From an uncultured Clostridia bacterium (GTDB taxonomy: Bacteria; Bacillota; Clostridia; Christensenellales; UBA1242): a DNA stretch of 5,503 bases. Every line of letters starts with the position of its first letter. The first letter of the stretch is position 1. Below the pieces are notes generated by a model, which saw only the letters and a program-made list of their open reading frames with translations, was not told where the DNA came from and did not search any database. Positions 4,554 through 5,503 of this stretch are shown here, piece by piece. The stretch covers positions 1 to 5,503 of the forward strand of contig CALNBM010000101.1 of assembly GCA_937874195.1 (NCBI GenBank). The letters are read 5' to 3'. The position numbers and the translations under genes were made by a program.

Positions 4554-5503
4554 TTAAAAAGCAATATTTTTAGTTATAACATTTTCTAAGTCACTAATAT
4601 TTAACCTTATTTGTTCCATGCTGTCACGGTCTCTTAATGTTACTGTATTATCTTCCAGCGTTTCAAAATCAATAGTAACACACATTGGTGTTCCTATTTC
4701 GTCTTGCCTGCGGTATCTTTTTCCAATACTTCCTGCATCATCGTAAGCGGTCATAAATTTAGATTGAAGGTGCTTATAAACTTCCACCGCTTTCTCGCTT
4801 AAATTTTTTTGAAGTGGTAGTACGGCAACCTTGTATGCCGATATGCTAGGGTGAAGTTTTAAAACCACACGAGTGTCATTCTCTAATTGTTCTTCTTTAT
4901 ATGCTTCACTTAGTAGGGCTAACATTAATCTATCTGCACCTATAGAATATTCTATTACATAAGGAATATATTTTTCGTTTGTTATAGGATCAGTGTATTG
5001 CAGATTTTTCCCACTATATTCTTGGTGGCGTTTGAGGTCAAAGTCTGTTCTGTTATGAATACCGTTTAACTCTTGCCAACCCATTGGAAAAAGGTATTGA
5101 ATATCACACGCAGCGCGCGCATAATGAGCAAGTTTATCGTGGTCTTTAAAACGCAAATGTTCTTTAGAAAACCCTATATCAAGCAAAAAATTCCATGCTT
5201 TTTCTTTATATTCTTTATAATACTGTTCATCTGTTCCATTTTCACAAAATAATTGATATTCCATTTGTTCAAATTCAATAGTGCGAAAAATAAAGTTTCC
5301 CGGTGTTACTTCGTTTCTAAAAGCCTTGCCAATTTGGGCAATACCAAAAGTTACTTTTGCCCGCATACTGCGTTGCACATTTGCAAAATTCACAAATTGT
5401 CCTTGTGCGGTTTCTGGGCGAAGATAAATATTATTTTGATTTTCTTCCACCACACCTCTTGAAGTTTCAAACATTAAGTTAAATTGGCGAATTGGAGTCC
5501 AGT
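4554..5503 (-). CDS. glyQS: Glycyl-tRNA synthetase, single-chain alpha2 type, C-terminal part (5' end outside the window)
   Basis: This enzyme charges tRNA-Gly with glycine using ATP. The frame is open on the minus strand to the window edge, where it reads WTPIRQFNLMF before the internal Met at 5472-5474, so that Met is not the start. Counting from it: RPETAQG at 19-25 (glycine-site element), class II motif 2 within FRNEVTPGNFIFRTIEFEQ (52-70), WQELNGIHNRTDFDL (133-147), motif 3 around IEYSIGADRLMLALL (174-188), and a C-terminal anticodon-binding domain from about 212 to the end with YRRQDEIGTPMCVTIDFE and LRDRDS. About 315 residues are present of a usual length near 460, so roughly the first third is missing. 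This is the eukaryote/archaeal-like homodimeric form, not the alpha2beta2 GlyQ+GlyS form. No sign of damage. Any T-box leader upstream would be outside the window. Confidence 0.95.
   Translation of the reverse strand, partial: WTPIRQFNLMFETSRGVVEENQNNIYLRPETAQGQFVNFANVQRSMRAKVTFGIAQIGKAFRNEVTPGNFIFRTIEFEQMEYQLFCENGTDEQYYKEYKEKAWNFLLDIGFSKEHLRFKDHDKLAHYARAACDIQYLFPMGWQELNGIHNRTDFDLKRHQEYSGKNLQYTDPITNEKYIPYVIEYSIGADRLMLALLSEAYKEEQLENDTRVVLKLHPSISAYKVAVLPLQKNLSEKAVEVYKHLQSKFMTAYDDAGSIGKRYRRQDEIGTPMCVTIDFETLEDNTVTLRDRDSMEQIRLNISDLENVITKNIAF

Noticed and set aside
5253..5462. Plus-strand 69-residue open frame inside glyQS
   Set aside because: Antisense to the conserved class II motif 2 region of glycyl-tRNA synthetase, with no independent support.

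Overview
The window looks like chromosomal DNA from a low-GC Gram-positive-type bacterium (Bacillota, possibly an uncultured clostridial or gut lineage). The reasons are strongly A/T-biased DNA including third codon positions, clear AAGGAG-like ribosome binding sites, short A/T-flanked hairpin terminators, a single-chain alpha2-type glycyl-tRNA synthetase and a short TSCPD protein of a kind common in Clostridia. UGG is used for tryptophan, and nothing suggests a non-standard code. The taxonomic reading is inference.

Layout from left to right. (1) 1-291, plus strand: the C-terminal end of a repetitive, probably surface-exposed protein with FIVAR-like three-helix repeats of 73 residues. (2) 344-372: a strong hairpin terminator serving both this gene and the convergent gene to its right. 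(3) 457-1899, minus strand: a Rel/SpoT-family protein. It has an apparently intact (p)ppGpp hydrolase (HD) domain, a full-length but degenerated synthetase region, a TGS domain, and no C-terminal regulatory domains. (4) 2001-3008, minus strand: a Xre-type helix-turn-helix regulator with a large C-terminal domain I cannot name. (5) 3009-3205: a divergent promoter region with four copies of the heptamer TATTGAA and an extended -10 promoter facing each way. (6) 3206-4015 and 4028-4273, plus strand: a tight two-gene operon encoding a phosphoserine-phosphatase-like HAD hydrolase and a four-cysteine TSCPD protein, ending in a hairpin terminator at 4343-4375. (7) 4376-4553: A/T-rich intergenic DNA with a 19-bp direct repeat. 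(8) 4554-5503, minus strand: the C-terminal two thirds of glycyl-tRNA synthetase, cut by the window edge.

The most interesting parts are the Rel homologue, which looks like a hydrolase that kept the synthetase fold but lost its catalytic residues, and the regulator beside it, whose control region carries iterated TATTGAA sites. A near copy of that control sequence, with a 2-bp insertion, occurs at 375-395 beyond the 3' end of the Rel-like gene. The regulator and the Rel-like gene lie in the same direction, 97 bp apart, with no strong terminator between them, so they may be co-expressed. A functional link between (p)ppGpp breakdown and the regulator is only an inference.
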